The translations under genes and the position numbers were made by a program. The notes below the pieces were generated by a model that searched no databases, had not been told where the DNA came from, and saw only the letters and a list, made by a program, of their open reading frames with translations. From Bacillus sp. NTK034 (GTDB lineage: Bacteria > Bacillota > Bacilli > Bacillales > Cytobacillaceae), in NCBI RefSeq assembly GCF_017303275.1, contig NZ_JAFKOJ010000002.1:434001-498000 (forward strand): a stretch of DNA of 64,000 bases. Reading direction: 5' to 3'. Shown piece after piece: positions 36,473 through 46,019 of this stretch; the first letter of the stretch is position 1, and each line of letters starts with the position of its first letter.

Positions 36473-37612
36473 TTAGCACCCAATAAGGCGTGCAATGACC
36501 ATTCTTTGAACTTCTGAGGTGCCTTCACCTATTTCCGTGAGCTTTCCGTCTCTCATGTAGCGTTCTACATGGTAATCTTTCATGTAGCCGTATCCGCCGT
36601 GGATTTGGACGGCCTGATCGGCGATTTCCATACAGATTTCAGAGGCATAGAGCTTGCACATGGAAGCTTCTTTTGCGAAAGGTCTTCCCTGGTCTTTCAG
36701 CCATGCTGCTTTGTAGACCATATTTCGAGCCAATTCAATTTTCATTGCCATATCTGCAAGTTTAAATTGGATAGCCTGGAAGTTTGAGAGAGAACGGCCA
36801 AACTGCTGGCGTTCCTTTGCATATTGAAGTGCCTTTTCGTAGGCAGCCTGAGCTATCCCTAGAGCCATGGCCCCAATTCCAATGCGCCCTCCATCCAATG
36901 TGATTAAGAATTGCTTAAAGCCCTCTCCTTTTTTGCCGAGCAAGTGCTCAGTCGGAACACGCACGTCTTCAAGAACCAGTTCAGTAGTATTTGAGGCGTT
37001 GAGTCCCATCTTTTCGTAATTATCAATCACTGTAAATCCTTCTGCATCCGTTGGTACAATAATCGCACTGATTTCTTTTTTGCCGCCCGCTTCACCGGTG
37101 ACAGCAGTCAATGCTAAATGCTTAGCATAGCTGGCATTTGTAATGAAGCATTTATTACCATTAATAATGAATTCTTCATCTTTTTCGACAGCTGTTGTTC
37201 TCGTACCGCCTGCATCAGAGCCTGCATTAGGTTCTGTTAGCCCGAAAGCTCCAAACGACTCACCTGTACAAATTGGCACCAGATATTTTTGCTTCTGCTC
37301 TTCAGTTCCGAATAAAAAAAGCGGTGCTCCGCCAAGAGATATATGGGCCGAGTAAGTGATCCCGGTAGACGCACATGCTTTGCTCAACTCTTCTGTTACA
37401 ATAGCAAAGCTTACAGTATCTGCCCCTGCCCCGCCATATTCTTCAGGGAAAGGAAGTCCCATCAAACCAAGTTCTGCCATTTTTTTGAAAACTTCTATTG
37501 GGAACTCTTTTGTACGGTCCCTTTCCAATGCCCCTGGGGCCACTTCTTCCTGAGCAAATTCCCTTATTGTTTTAAGGATCATATTCTGTTCGGCAGTCAA
37601 ATCAAAATTCAT
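36473..37612 (-). CDS. acdA: Acyl-CoA dehydrogenase (AcdA/MmgC-like)
   Basis: 379-aa FAD enzyme catalysing the first step of short- or branched-chain acyl-CoA beta-oxidation. N-terminal helical domain; middle domain with FGLTEPNAGSDAGGTRT (about 125-141) and CFITNASYA; C-terminal domain with FGRSLSNFQAIQFKLADM and the catalytic glutamate in LTEIGEGTSEVQR near residue 363 (Gly replaces the common Tyr before it). ATG at 37612. Not part of the B. subtilis layout between cccA and sigA. A sigma-A promoter overlapped by a cre site lies upstream, so CcpA repression by glucose is likely. Confidence 0.9.
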   Translation of the reverse strand: MNFDLTAEQNMILKTIREFAQEEVAPGALERDRTKEFPIEVFKKMAELGLMGLPFPEEYGGAGADTVSFAIVTEELSKACASTGITYSAHISLGGAPLFLFGTEEQKQKYLVPICTGESFGAFGLTEPNAGSDAGGTRTTAVEKDEEFIINGNKCFITNASYAKHLALTAVTGEAGGKKEISAIIVPTDAEGFTVIDNYEKMGLNASNTTELVLEDVRVPTEHLLGKKGEGFKQFLITLDGGRIGIGAMALGIAQAAYEKALQYAKERQQFGRSLSNFQAIQFKLADMAMKIELARNMVYKAAWLKDQGRPFAKEASMCKLYASEICMEIADQAVQIHGGYGYMKDYHVERYMRDGKLTEIGEGTSEVQRMVIARLIGC

Positions 37613-37637
37613 TTACATCCCCCTCAAACACAAATGT

Positions 37638-37651
37638 TGTATACGCTTTCA
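37638..37651. promoter_or_regulatory. cre (CcpA) site at the acyl-CoA dehydrogenase promoter
   Basis: TGTATACGCTTTCA matches the cre consensus TGWNANCGNTNWCA at all but one fixed position. It overlaps the expected transcription start of the gene at 37612. Confidence 0.7.
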
Positions 37652-37656
37652 TTACT

Positions 37657-37686
37657 ATTATATAAGGGATGTAAGAGTTTTCTCAA
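37657..37686 (-). promoter_or_regulatory. Sigma-A promoter of acyl-CoA dehydrogenase
   Basis: Minus-strand -35 TTGAGA (37681-37686), 18-nt spacer, -10 TATAAT (37657-37662). Confidence 0.75.
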
Positions 37687-37713
37687 CATTTAAAAACTTT
37701 TTAAAATATTTTA

Positions 37714-38250
37714 TTATACAAATATAGAGATAATTATTAAAATGCAACCTAGTGTCCCTGAAATCCATAAATATTGAAACTTAAATTTTAAACCCGCAAA
37801 CAGCCAAAGAACACAATTGATCACTAGGGCAGCATAGAGTACTTTCTGGTTTTCCGGATATATCTCGGATACAAGCCCAACAGCTCCCATCAGTAATATT
37901 AAAGCTGCTGAGATGATGGGAATATGCATCAATTTTGCTTTACTGGAAAAATAAAAAACAAAGAAAATACACGCGGAAATAAAAAGAATTAAAATGGCGG
38001 TTTGCAAAATAATAGACAATTCAGTAAAATAAATTAATAAAGCAGAAATTGGAATAAGCAGCAAGAAAATAAGGTTGGCAAGATATAACACCATTTTATT
38101 TTTATGCTTTTTTATTTCCTTCAGCTGACTTCCTTCCGTATAAAGAGCCAGCAGGTAGTCGCAATATCGATCAGGAAGCATTCGGCTTTTCTTCCAATAC
38201 AGAATTTCGTTAACAATGACCTTTTTTCTGTTTTCATCCAACCAAAGCAC
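37714..38250 (-). CDS. Uncharacterised membrane protein behind sigA
   Basis: 178-aa protein. A basic N-terminal ~45 residues (ILYWKKSRMLPDRYCDYLLA) precedes about five transmembrane helices filling the rest (MVLYLANLIFLLLIPISALL onward). No family recognised with confidence; the soluble start followed by a membrane bundle is loosely like DUF2157 proteins. A stop codon lies three codons before the GTG at 38250, fixing the start to GTG 38250 or TTG 38241; neither has a strong ribosome binding site. It begins 9 nt past the sigA terminator. Function unknown. Confidence 0.65.
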   Translation of the reverse strand: MLWLDENRKKVIVNEILYWKKSRMLPDRYCDYLLALYTEGSQLKEIKKHKNKMVLYLANLIFLLLIPISALLIYFTELSIILQTAILILFISACIFFVFYFSSKAKLMHIPIISAALILLMGAVGLVSEIYPENQKVLYAALVINCVLWLFAGLKFKFQYLWISGTLGCILIIISIFV

Positions 38251-38258
38251 ATCCAGTC

Positions 38259-38297
38259 AAAAAAAATAGTTTACTTCCATTTTAAGAAGTAAACTAT
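38259..38297 (-). terminator. Terminator of sigA
   Basis: Perfect 12-bp stem ATAGTTTACTTC / GAAGTAAACTAT followed by eight T on the minus strand. Confidence 0.9.
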
Positions 38298-38314
38298 CCA
38301 CTGGCAATTATTTT

Positions 38315-39439
38315 TTACTCTAAGAAGTCTTTTAACCGTTTGCTTCTGCTGGGATGACGCAGCTTTCTTAAGGCTTTGGCTTCAATTTGACGTATACGCT
38401 CCCGGGTAACGCCAAATACCTTGCCAACTTCTTCTAAAGTCCTGGTTCGGCCGTCGTCCAGTCCGAATCGAAGACGAAGAACATTTTCTTCACGGTCAGT
38501 AAGTGTGTCAAGAACATCTTCAAGCTGTTCCTTCAGGAGCTCATATGCCGCATGCTCTGATGGAGAAGTGGCATCCTGATCTTCAATAAAGTCACCTAAG
38601 TGAGAGTCATCCTCCTCACCAATAGGTGTTTCTAATGAAACAGGTTCCTGTGCAATCTTAAGAATTTCTCTTACTTTGTCCGGAGTTAAATCCATATCTT
38701 CAGCAATTTCTTCTGGTGTTGGTTCACGGCCAAGATCCTGGAGAAGCTGACGCTGGACACGAATCAATTTATTGATGGTTTCAACCATGTGCACAGGAAT
38801 ACGAATGGTCCTGGCCTGGTCAGCAATTGCTCTTGTGATAGCCTGGCGTATCCACCATGTTGCATACGTACTGAACTTAAATCCTTTGCGGTAGTCAAAT
38901 TTTTCAACCGCTTTTATCAGTCCCATATTTCCTTCCTGAATAAGGTCAAGGAACAGCATCCCGCGTCCCACATACCTTTTGGCAATACTTACAACCAATC
39001 GGAGGTTAGCTTCTGCCAGGCGCCTTTTTGCTTCTTCGTCGCCTTCCTCAATTCGATTGGCAAGTGCGATTTCTTCCTCTGCAGAGAGTAAATCAACACG
39101 TCCAATTTCTTTTAAATACATACGGACAGGATCATTAATTTTCACACCTGGAGGGACACTTAAATCATTAAGGTCAAATTCCTCTTCATTTTTTGCAAGC
39201 TCCTGTACATTTGGATCGTCATTTTCATTATCTCCGACTAATTCAACACCCTGATCTCCGAGGAATTCATAGAATTCATCCATTTGGTGGGAATCGAGTT
39301 CAAATTGAGACAATCTTTCTGCTATATCATCATAGGCAAGGACACCTGTCTTTTTTCCTATTTCAACTAATTGATCTTTTACTTGTTCAAGGGTCAACTC
39401 TGTATCAACCTCTTTTGAACGGGCCGACTTTTCAGCCAT
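38315..39439 (-). CDS. sigA: RNA polymerase primary sigma factor SigA
   Basis: 374-aa housekeeping sigma factor. Region 1.1 (~1-90, acidic), region 1.2 ([20 protein letters not shown]), region 2 with the -10 recognition helix ([20 protein letters not shown]), region 3 ([14 protein letters not shown]), and region 4 with the -35 helix-turn-helix ([20 protein letters not shown]). The C-terminus ends [15 protein letters not shown] as usual. ATG at 39439 follows GGAGGGGG. Last gene of the yqxD-dnaG-sigA macromolecular synthesis operon. Confidence 0.98.
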   Translation of the reverse strand: MAEKSARSKEVDTELTLEQVKDQLVEIGKKTGVLAYDDIAERLSQFELDSHQMDEFYEFLGDQGVELVGDNENDDPNVQELAKNEEEFDLNDLSVPPGVKINDPVRMYLKEIGRVDLLSAEEEIALANRIEEGDEEAKRRLAEANLRLVVSIAKRYVGRGMLFLDLIQEGNMGLIKAVEKFDYRKGFKFSTYATWWIRQAITRAIADQARTIRIPVHMVETINKLIRVQRQLLQDLGREPTPEEIAEDMDLTPDKVREILKIAQEPVSLETPIGEEDDSHLGDFIEDQDATSPSEHAAYELLKEQLEDVLDTLTDREENVLRLRFGLDDGRTRTLEEVGKVFGVTRERIRQIEAKALRKLRHPSRSKRLKDFLE

Positions 39440-39550
39440 ATGTCCCCCTCCTTCCAAAAATCACACACATTCTTAACACATCTTGCAAATGGAACTATTC
39501 CTTAGGAGACGCTTAATCCCCAAAAACATTTATTAAGGCACACAGCCTTC

Positions 39551-41368
39551 TTATAGTGACTTACGCAAATGAAGGATCTCCATTGCAATTAAAGCCGCTT
39601 TAGCATAATCCTTTTGTCGTTCTGCTTCTTTTTCTTCCTTTAGTTTTTCTTTTATTTTTAACATCTTTTGATAATTCAACACCTGTTTGAGATAATCTGT
39701 TAATTCCTGTTCGCTTATTTCATCGTTTATGGACATCATTTCTATATCCACCACAATGCGCTTAAGCTTTTCATCTTTTATAAAATTTATAAATGCACTC
39801 GGATCAGGCGTATGGCCTTTTTCGTAGAAACCTAAAAGATAGGTAATAATTGCCTGGTGCTCATCGATGTTAAATGTGTTTCCCTGAAGCATATCCTGAA
39901 CTTTAAATGCTATGTCACTATTCCTGAGCATGTGGGCGATTAGCCTTCTCTCCGCTGTATGGTAGGCGGGTTTAAGACTGTCAGCCCTTTTTGGTGTCTG
40001 CAGCCGTTTTTGAGGTTCGAAAGTACCTTTCCCCTTCTGGCTATTCCTTCGCTTCTCCGTATAAAAGACCTGTTTTTGCTGCTCTTTCAAGGCTTCCAGA
40101 GAAAGGGAGAATTCATTCGCAAGCTGGCGCAGATAATGATCTCTTTCCACTGCTTTATCCAGCTGGCTGATTTCCTTTAATACCTCTTCGATATAAAGGA
40201 GACGATCTCCTTCATTTTGAAGCCTTTTGCCCCTGCGGAGGTAAAGAAGCTTAAATGCCATAAAGGTTATGCTGGACTCGATTACATCATGACGAAATTT
40301 TTCTTCACCGAATTCATTAATATAATCATCCGGATCATATCCATCAGGCATGAGCGCTACTCTGATCTGGCAGCCTGCTTCCATTAGCAGGTTTGCTGCC
40401 CGGTATGCGGCTTCAATACCCGCATTATCGGAATCATAGCAGATCGTGATTGATTGAACATTTCTTCTTAAAGAAGCAACATGTTCTTCCGTTAAAGCAG
40501 TGCCCATCGTACCAACGCCATTGCCGACACCAGCGCGATCAGCGGCGATTACATCTGCAAACCCTTCAAAAAGAACGACCCTCTGCAATTTTTTAATCTG
40601 TGGTCTCGCCAAATGAAAATTATATAAAGTTTTGCTTTTATTGAAGATTGCAGTTTCAGGGCTATTTAAGTATTTGGGCTCATCGTCCCCAAGTGATCTT
40701 CCCGAAAAAGCAATCGTATTTCCGCTGCGGTCAAAAATCGGGAACATGATTCTATCTCTGAAGCGGTCAAAATAGTTCCCATCTTTCTCCCTTTTGATAA
40801 TCAGTCCAGCTCTTTCCATAACATCTGCCGGGAATTTTCTTTTAGTCAGAAACTTGAAGACAAAATCCCAGGACTTCAATGAATAGCCGATTTGAAATTT
40901 TTCGATCGATTCCATTGTAAAGCCTCTATTAAGCAAATATTCAAGTGCATGCTGACCATCTTTTGTGTTTACGAGCAGATGGTGATAAAATTTACGTAGA
41001 AGCTCATGCGCTTCCATCATCTGCTGTAAATCTACTGGCATTGATTTTGCTGATGCTGCAGATGCCGCATCAATTTCAAGCTTGATATTTCCTTTTTCAG
41101 CGAGTTTTAAGGCAGCTTCCTGAAAGGAATATCCTTCTAATTCCATTAAGAAAGAAAATGCATTACCTCCAGCTCCGCATCCAAAGCAATGATAGATTTG
41201 CTTTTCGGGTGATACAGAAAAGGAAGGAGTATTTTCGCCATGAAAAGGACAAAGCCCAAAGTAGTTGCGTCCTTGCTTGTTTAATTGAATATAGTCGCCA
41301 ATGACATCAACAATATCTACAGCTTGCCGAATTTCATTTACTTTCTCCTCGGCGATCCGTTCTGCCAT
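39551..41368 (-). CDS. dnaG: DNA primase DnaG
   Basis: 605-aa primase that makes RNA primers for replication. N-terminal CHC2 zinc finger: Cys40, His43, Cys61, Cys64. RNA polymerase domain includes the TOPRIM core (VVLFEGFADVIAADRAG with the catalytic Glu; ICYDSDNAG with Asp-x-Asp). The C-terminal ~150 residues form the helicase-binding domain for DnaB/DnaC-type helicase. ATG at 41368 has GGAG 8 nt upstream. Upstream of sigA by 111 nt. Confidence 0.97.
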   Translation of the reverse strand: MAERIAEEKVNEIRQAVDIVDVIGDYIQLNKQGRNYFGLCPFHGENTPSFSVSPEKQIYHCFGCGAGGNAFSFLMELEGYSFQEAALKLAEKGNIKLEIDAASAASAKSMPVDLQQMMEAHELLRKFYHHLLVNTKDGQHALEYLLNRGFTMESIEKFQIGYSLKSWDFVFKFLTKRKFPADVMERAGLIIKREKDGNYFDRFRDRIMFPIFDRSGNTIAFSGRSLGDDEPKYLNSPETAIFNKSKTLYNFHLARPQIKKLQRVVLFEGFADVIAADRAGVGNGVGTMGTALTEEHVASLRRNVQSITICYDSDNAGIEAAYRAANLLMEAGCQIRVALMPDGYDPDDYINEFGEEKFRHDVIESSITFMAFKLLYLRRGKRLQNEGDRLLYIEEVLKEISQLDKAVERDHYLRQLANEFSLSLEALKEQQKQVFYTEKRRNSQKGKGTFEPQKRLQTPKRADSLKPAYHTAERRLIAHMLRNSDIAFKVQDMLQGNTFNIDEHQAIITYLLGFYEKGHTPDPSAFINFIKDEKLKRIVVDIEMMSINDEISEQELTDYLKQVLNYQKMLKIKEKLKEEKEAERQKDYAKAALIAMEILHLRKSL

Positions 41369-41407
41369 ATGAACAACTCCATTACTTACTCAGGTATTCG
41401 ATAAACC

Positions 41408-41845
41408 TTACTGAATTCCTTCAAGATTCGACAAAATCTTTGTCAATTTCTGCACAAATCTGGATCGATCCTCTCGGCTATATGGTTTTGGGCCTTTCCC
41501 ATAAACACCTCTTCTTCGCGCTTTCACTGAAAGATGCCTCATTTCAAGCGCGGTCCGAATTTCATTTTCTTCAAATAAAATTCCCCTGGGAGAAAGGACA
41601 TAAACACCATTCAGCAAAAGAGTTGAGGCCAATCCAATATCTTGAGTTACCACTACGTCTCCTGATTTCACATAATTCATTATGAATAAATCAGCAGCTT
41701 CCTTACTGCTGTCAACAAATTTCCAGACAGCCCCATTTAGGTCATTTTTCATATGGGCATAAGAAGCAACAAACACTGCATCCATTGTAAAGGAATTGGC
41801 TATTTCGACAATTTCTTCTTTTACGGGACAGGAATCAGCATCCAC
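41408..41845 (-). CDS. yqxD: YaiI/YqxD family protein (DUF188)
   Basis: At least 145 aa. PIN-like fold with the signature DADSCPVKEEIVEIA at the N-terminus, DVVVTQDIGLASTLL in the middle and YGKGPKPYSREDRSRFVQKL near the end. The family has nuclease-like acidic residues but no proven activity. The first conventional start is GTG at 41845, which leaves only Met before the DADSC motif and removes the first beta strand present in homologues; no ribosome binding site precedes it. An ATT at 41878 with GGAG nine nt upstream would restore an 11-residue strand. First gene of the dnaG-sigA operon. Confidence 0.9.
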   Translation of the reverse strand: MDADSCPVKEEIVEIANSFTMDAVFVASYAHMKNDLNGAVWKFVDSSKEAADLFIMNYVKSGDVVVTQDIGLASTLLLNGVYVLSPRGILFEENEIRTALEMRHLSVKARRRGVYGKGPKPYSREDRSRFVQKLTKILSNLEGIQ

Positions 41846-41878
41846 AATAATGTTTGGTTTGCCTAATGTTCTAATAAT

Positions 41879-42208
41879 TCTACATCACTCCGCATTATCC
41901 TTCTTTGCATGAATAACTTTTGCATAGTGAGATATGTCGAATTTTTTCTTGGACGAAAGCTTGACATGCCACAATAAATAGTTTATTCCTTCGCAATGAA
42001 CTCTAAACCTATTCGGGTACATTTTTATCACAATTTTTTATTATAGTACATTAATCTCTATTTTGCCATTATTTTATCTGGAATGAATATAATTTAATTT
42101 CCTGTTTTTTTTGTTAAAATCCCATCTTAGAATGGATCATATTTACATTAAGCTAATCAGCCTTCATGCCGCACCACAAAAAGAAAAGGCACATAAAAAA
42201 TTTATGTG
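41879..42208. other. Promoter region of yqxD-dnaG-sigA
   Basis: 330 nt between ppsR and yqxD. It holds the ppsR terminator at its left end, a TGTCGAA at 41935-41941 and the GGAGTGAT ribosome binding site (41884-41891) before the proposed ATT start. The AT-rich remainder probably carries promoters; none is unambiguous. Confidence 0.5.
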
Positions 42209-42210
42209 CT
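42180..42210 (-). terminator. Terminator of ccpN-ppsR
   Basis: Stem GCACATAAA / TTTATGTGC with T-rich tail on the minus strand; the stem overlaps the ppsR stop codon. Confidence 0.8.
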
Positions 42211-43027
42211 AGCTTTTCGGAAAGCTTTTACGGTATTGATTTAAGATCATATTGGCTGTTTCCTCTACTGCCTTATTCGTAACATCTATTACCGGGCATT
42301 TAATTTTGGAAACGATTTTCTCAAAGTAACCTATTTCTTCTTTGATTCTCTCTATATTTGCATAGCTGGCATTATCGCTTAAACCTAGCGATATTAGACG
42401 TTCTCTTCGGATAAAGTTTAATTTCTCAGGACTGATTTTCAGACCGAAGCACTTATCCGGCGGGACCAGAAACAGCTCTTCAGGAGGATCAACTTCAGGA
42501 ACAAGGGGAACGTTAGCCACTTTAAGGCGCTTATGTGCAAGATATTGAGAAAGAGGTGTTTTTGATGTCCTTGAAACGCCTATTAACACTATATCTGCTT
42601 TTAATATTCCACGAGGGTCTCGGCCATCATCATATTTCACAGCGAACTCGATAGCCTCAATCTTTTTAAAATAATCCTCATCAAGCTTTCTGACCAGTCC
42701 AGGTTCAAAGAGCGGAGTAATGCCGCAGGCTCTTTGGATTTGATCCATTAAAGGGCCGACGATATCAAAAGCATATATCCCTTCTTCTGCAGACCTCTGG
42801 TTAATATATTTCCTCATATCCGGCTTAACCATTGTATAGGCTATCATCCCATTATCCAGCTTTGCCAGCGATATGACTTCATCAATATGTACTTTTTCTT
42901 CAACATATGGAAAGCGTTTAATAAATATATCACTGCCATTAAACTGACTCGTGGCAGCTTTTGTTACAAGTTCAGCCGTTTCTCCCACTGAGTCCGAAAC
43001 GACGTAGATGATCGGCAATTTTTCCAT
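42209..43027 (-). CDS. ppsR: Pyruvate, phosphate dikinase regulatory protein (PpsR/YqfL)
   Basis: 272-aa DUF299 bifunctional kinase/pyrophosphorylase that switches PPDK or PEP synthase by ADP-dependent phosphorylation of a threonine. Opens [17 protein letters not shown]-loop [15 protein letters not shown] near residue 150; [20 protein letters not shown] near 230. Start ATG 43027 follows a GGAGATGG tract. It lies directly behind ccpN (28 nt), as in B. subtilis where YqfL modulates CcpN. Confidence 0.93.
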   Translation of the reverse strand: MEKLPIIYVVSDSVGETAELVTKAATSQFNGSDIFIKRFPYVEEKVHIDEVISLAKLDNGMIAYTMVKPDMRKYINQRSAEEGIYAFDIVGPLMDQIQRACGITPLFEPGLVRKLDEDYFKKIEAIEFAVKYDDGRDPRGILKADIVLIGVSRTSKTPLSQYLAHKRLKVANVPLVPEVDPPEELFLVPPDKCFGLKISPEKLNFIRRERLISLGLSDNASYANIERIKEEIGYFEKIVSKIKCPVIDVTNKAVEETANMILNQYRKSFPKS

Positions 43028-43055
43028 TCTTCAACACCATCTCCTTCTTACTTTG

Positions 43056-43691
43056 CTACTTTTCTCCGGCCAGGGCCAAGAATGCTTTTGTCAGGTTTGT
43101 TTTGGTTATCCTGCCGTTAACTTCAAACCCTTTCTCCGTCTTTTTTACAACAGGAAGGGCATCGATTTGCTTTTCAATCAGCTTTTTAGCAACTTCTATG
43201 AGCAAATCATCTTTTTCACACATTGTAATATTAGGCATTCTTGTCATAATGATATTAACAGGGATGGAATTAAGCTCCTGCTTGCCAATACTTGCCCGAA
43301 GCAAATCCTTCCTTGACAAAACCCCTACAAGCAGTGAACTCTGGTCCACTACAAATAGCGTGCCGACATCTTCCAGAAACATAGTCACAATTGCATCATA
43401 AACCGATACATTTTCATTAACAACTACAGGAATGGATTGATAATCTCTTACATAAAGCTTCTGAAGGTTTTCTGTCAACAGCTGTGCCCCGGTTTTCCCT
43501 GTATAAAAATAGCCTACACGCGGACGGGCATCCAAATAGCCTGCCATCGTTAAGATAGCCAGATCAGGCCTTAGTGTCGCCCTGGTTAAGTTTAGCTGTT
43601 CCGCTATACTCTCACCAGTGATCGGCCCGTTTTCCTTTACGATTTCTATGATCTTTTCCTGCCTTTTATTTAATTCGATCTTCCTCACCAC
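43056..43691 (-). CDS. ccpN: Gluconeogenesis repressor CcpN
   Basis: 211-aa transcription repressor (YqzB). N-terminal winged helix (QEKIIEIVKENGPITGESIA, then TRATLRPDLAILTMAGYL) and two CBS domains (~residues 80-205), with QSIPVVVNENVSVYDAIVTM and RMPNITMCEKDDLLIEVAKK. In B. subtilis it represses gapB and pckA during glycolytic growth. Start is GTG at 43691 or 43688; the only purine tract (AGGTGG) overlaps the start codons, so initiation is poorly resolved. Operon with ppsR. Confidence 0.92.
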   Translation of the reverse strand: MVRKIELNKRQEKIIEIVKENGPITGESIAEQLNLTRATLRPDLAILTMAGYLDARPRVGYFYTGKTGAQLLTENLQKLYVRDYQSIPVVVNENVSVYDAIVTMFLEDVGTLFVVDQSSLLVGVLSRKDLLRASIGKQELNSIPVNIIMTRMPNITMCEKDDLLIEVAKKLIEKQIDALPVVKKTEKGFEVNGRITKTNLTKAFLALAGEK

Positions 43692-43838
43692 CTAATCTGA
43701 AAAAGGTATGCTAATGGCACTCATTTCCCACTATAATAAGGTTATACTTTTATATAATTATTATATACTATTTGTCATAAATGAAAAGATGTGTTTCATA
43801 TATAGTTTTCTTTACTTCACCTGATATGTGCAAAATAT

Positions 43839-43872
43839 GAAAGAGCCCGTCAGCAATATAACAGGCTCTTTC
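43839..43872 (-). terminator. Terminator of glyQ-glyS
   Basis: Stem GAAAGAGCC / GGCTCTTTC, with the inner loop containing a partial second stem. Confidence 0.7.
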
Positions 43873-43946
43873 CTGACAGCCATAGCAGCTGTCTTCCCTC
43901 TTAAAATTTAATCCTATTCCAGCATAAAACGCAAAATTTAAGCTCG

Positions 43947-46019
43947 TTACTTAACTATAATTTCGTTCATATTTGCAAATTCCTTTATCACATCAGCCAG
44001 ATTTGCCATCTGGTGCAGCCTGTTGCTGCGAATTTCCTGATTCTCATCCATAACCATAGTATGCTCGAAGTATTGATCAATTTCAGGTTTCATGCTTATT
44101 AGCAGGTTAAAGGCAGCTTCTTCTGTAACCTCTTTTCTTAATTCCTCGTTCACTGACAAATATTTGTTGAACAGAGCTTTTTCGTATTCGTTTTCAAATA
44201 AGCTGCTATCTATGTCACCTTTATTCTCAGCCTTAGAAGCAATGTTGATAACTCGGCTAAGAGCTTCAATGCTTTCCTTGAAACCTTCAGCATCCTTTTG
44301 GGATTCCAATACTTCAGCTCTTTTTACAAGTGAAGGCACGGAACGGATTTCACTGCCTAAAACAGCTTCAATTAAGTCATAGCGCACTGCCTTTTCCTGG
44401 AGCATATATTTGATTCTTAATTTAAAGAAAGAAACCAGTTCCTGCATTAATTCACCTTTTGATTTCTTTCCAATCTGAGAATTAAGAACAGACTCAGTAG
44501 ATAATGCAATCAATTCTTCGAGTTTCAAATCCCAGTTTTTTGCCAATAAAGTCTGGATCACACCCGTTGCCTGCCTTCTTAAAGCATATGGATCCTGTGA
44601 GCCGCTTGGGATAATCCCTATTGCAAAGGAAGACACAATTGTGTCCAGCTTTTCAGCAATAGACAGTACTGCACCAGCATCACTTGCAGGCGTCTGGTCC
44701 TCTGCATTGCGCGGCATATAATGTTCATTGATTGCACGCGCCACAGCTTCCTTTTCACCTTTTTGCATGGCGTATTTTTCCCCCATAAAACCTTGCAGCT
44801 CAGGAAATTCATAAACCATATGCGAAACAAGGTCGAACTTGCTGATTTCAGCAGCCCGGTCTGTCACGGCCTTTGCTTCATCACTGAAATGAAGATTCTC
44901 ACTCAGTTTAGCTGCCAGCTGGCGAACACGGTCCACCTTCTCAGCAAGAGTTCCAATTTCTTCATGGTAAACAATGTTTCTAAGTTTTTCCAGCGATACC
45001 GCAATTTCCGTTTTTTGGTCTTCCCTGTAGAAGAAAGCTGCATCAGAAAGTCTTGCCCGTAATACTTTCTCATTTCCTTTAGCCACTTTCTCCAAATGTT
45101 CATGTGATCCATTTCGGACAGTAACAAAGTAAGGAAGCAGCTTACCCTCTTTGGATTTTACCGGAAAATAGCGCTGGTGTTCCTTCATGGAAGTAATTAA
45201 AACCTCTTCCGGAAGCTCCAGGTATTCCTCTTCAAACTGGCCATATAATGCTGTCGGGTACTCAACAAGATTGTTTACTTCTTCCAATAAATCTTCATCG
45301 ACAGGGATCACCCAGTCATTCTCTTCTTCAATTTTTTCCAATTGTGATAGAATAGCACTTTTTCTTTCCTGAGGGTTAGTTATCACATATTGAGACAGCA
45401 GGGACTTTTCATAATCAGAAGGATTGTTAATTTCAATCTCTTCACCCAGAAAACGGTGGCCCCTAGTAAGGTTTGAAGTCTGAACATTCGTGATTGCAAA
45501 AGGAATGACTTCATTTCCGAATAATGCCATAAGCCATTTGATCGGCCTGATAAAACGCAGTTCCTGGTTTGCCCAGCGCATATTCTTTGGGAATGATAAC
45601 GAGGTAACAATCTGCTGGAGTTCCGGCAGCAGGGCTGCTGTTTCTTTCCCTTTAATAAATTTGCTGACATGGGCATATTCAACCCCATTAATTTCTTTAA
45701 AGAATATATCTTCAACAGAAGCCCCCTGGCCCCGGCTGAATCCAACCGCAGCTTTAGACCATTCTCCATCCTCGGTTAAGGCGATTTTTTTTGCAGGTCC
45801 TTTCGCTTCCTCATTTATGTCCTCCTGGGCGGTATCTACTCCCGTTACAAGAACAGCCAAACGGCGTGGAGAAGAGAAGGCGCTGATCTCGTCAAAAGAT
45901 ATTTTCTTATCCAAAAGCCATGATTTCACTTTATCTGAAAGCTGATTCATTGAATTAGTGACAAATCTGGCAGGCATTTCTTCGAGTCCAATTTCCAGCA
46001 GAAGATCTTTCTTATTCAT
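43947..46019 (-). CDS. glyS: Glycyl-tRNA synthetase beta subunit
   Basis: 690-aa beta chain of the alpha2-beta2 bacterial glycyl-tRNA synthetase. Opens [15 protein letters not shown]; contains [46 protein letters not shown] and [20 protein letters not shown], all conserved in the family; the C-terminal ~100 residues are the DALR-like anticodon-binding region ([16 protein letters not shown] segment [19 protein letters not shown]). It overlaps glyQ by 8 nt. Expression controlled by the glycine T-box upstream of glyQ. Confidence 0.97.
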   Translation of the reverse strand: MNKKDLLLEIGLEEMPARFVTNSMNQLSDKVKSWLLDKKISFDEISAFSSPRRLAVLVTGVDTAQEDINEEAKGPAKKIALTEDGEWSKAAVGFSRGQGASVEDIFFKEINGVEYAHVSKFIKGKETAALLPELQQIVTSLSFPKNMRWANQELRFIRPIKWLMALFGNEVIPFAITNVQTSNLTRGHRFLGEEIEINNPSDYEKSLLSQYVITNPQERKSAILSQLEKIEEENDWVIPVDEDLLEEVNNLVEYPTALYGQFEEEYLELPEEVLITSMKEHQRYFPVKSKEGKLLPYFVTVRNGSHEHLEKVAKGNEKVLRARLSDAAFFYREDQKTEIAVSLEKLRNIVYHEEIGTLAEKVDRVRQLAAKLSENLHFSDEAKAVTDRAAEISKFDLVSHMVYEFPELQGFMGEKYAMQKGEKEAVARAINEHYMPRNAEDQTPASDAGAVLSIAEKLDTIVSSFAIGIIPSGSQDPYALRRQATGVIQTLLAKNWDLKLEELIALSTESVLNSQIGKKSKGELMQELVSFFKLRIKYMLQEKAVRYDLIEAVLGSEIRSVPSLVKRAEVLESQKDAEGFKESIEALSRVINIASKAENKGDIDSSLFENEYEKALFNKYLSVNEELRKEVTEEAAFNLLISMKPEIDQYFEHTMVMDENQEIRSNRLHQMANLADVIKEFANMNEIIVK

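Noticed and set aside
38104-38292. 62-codon plus-strand frame over the sigA terminator
   Set aside because: It spans the terminator hairpin and has no ribosome binding site.
41425-41450. Spo0A-box-like TTCGACA inside yqxD
   Set aside because: Inside coding sequence with no promoter nearby; likely chance.
45490-45945. 151-codon plus-strand frame opposite glyS
   Set aside because: Shadow of the well-conserved glyS reading frame.
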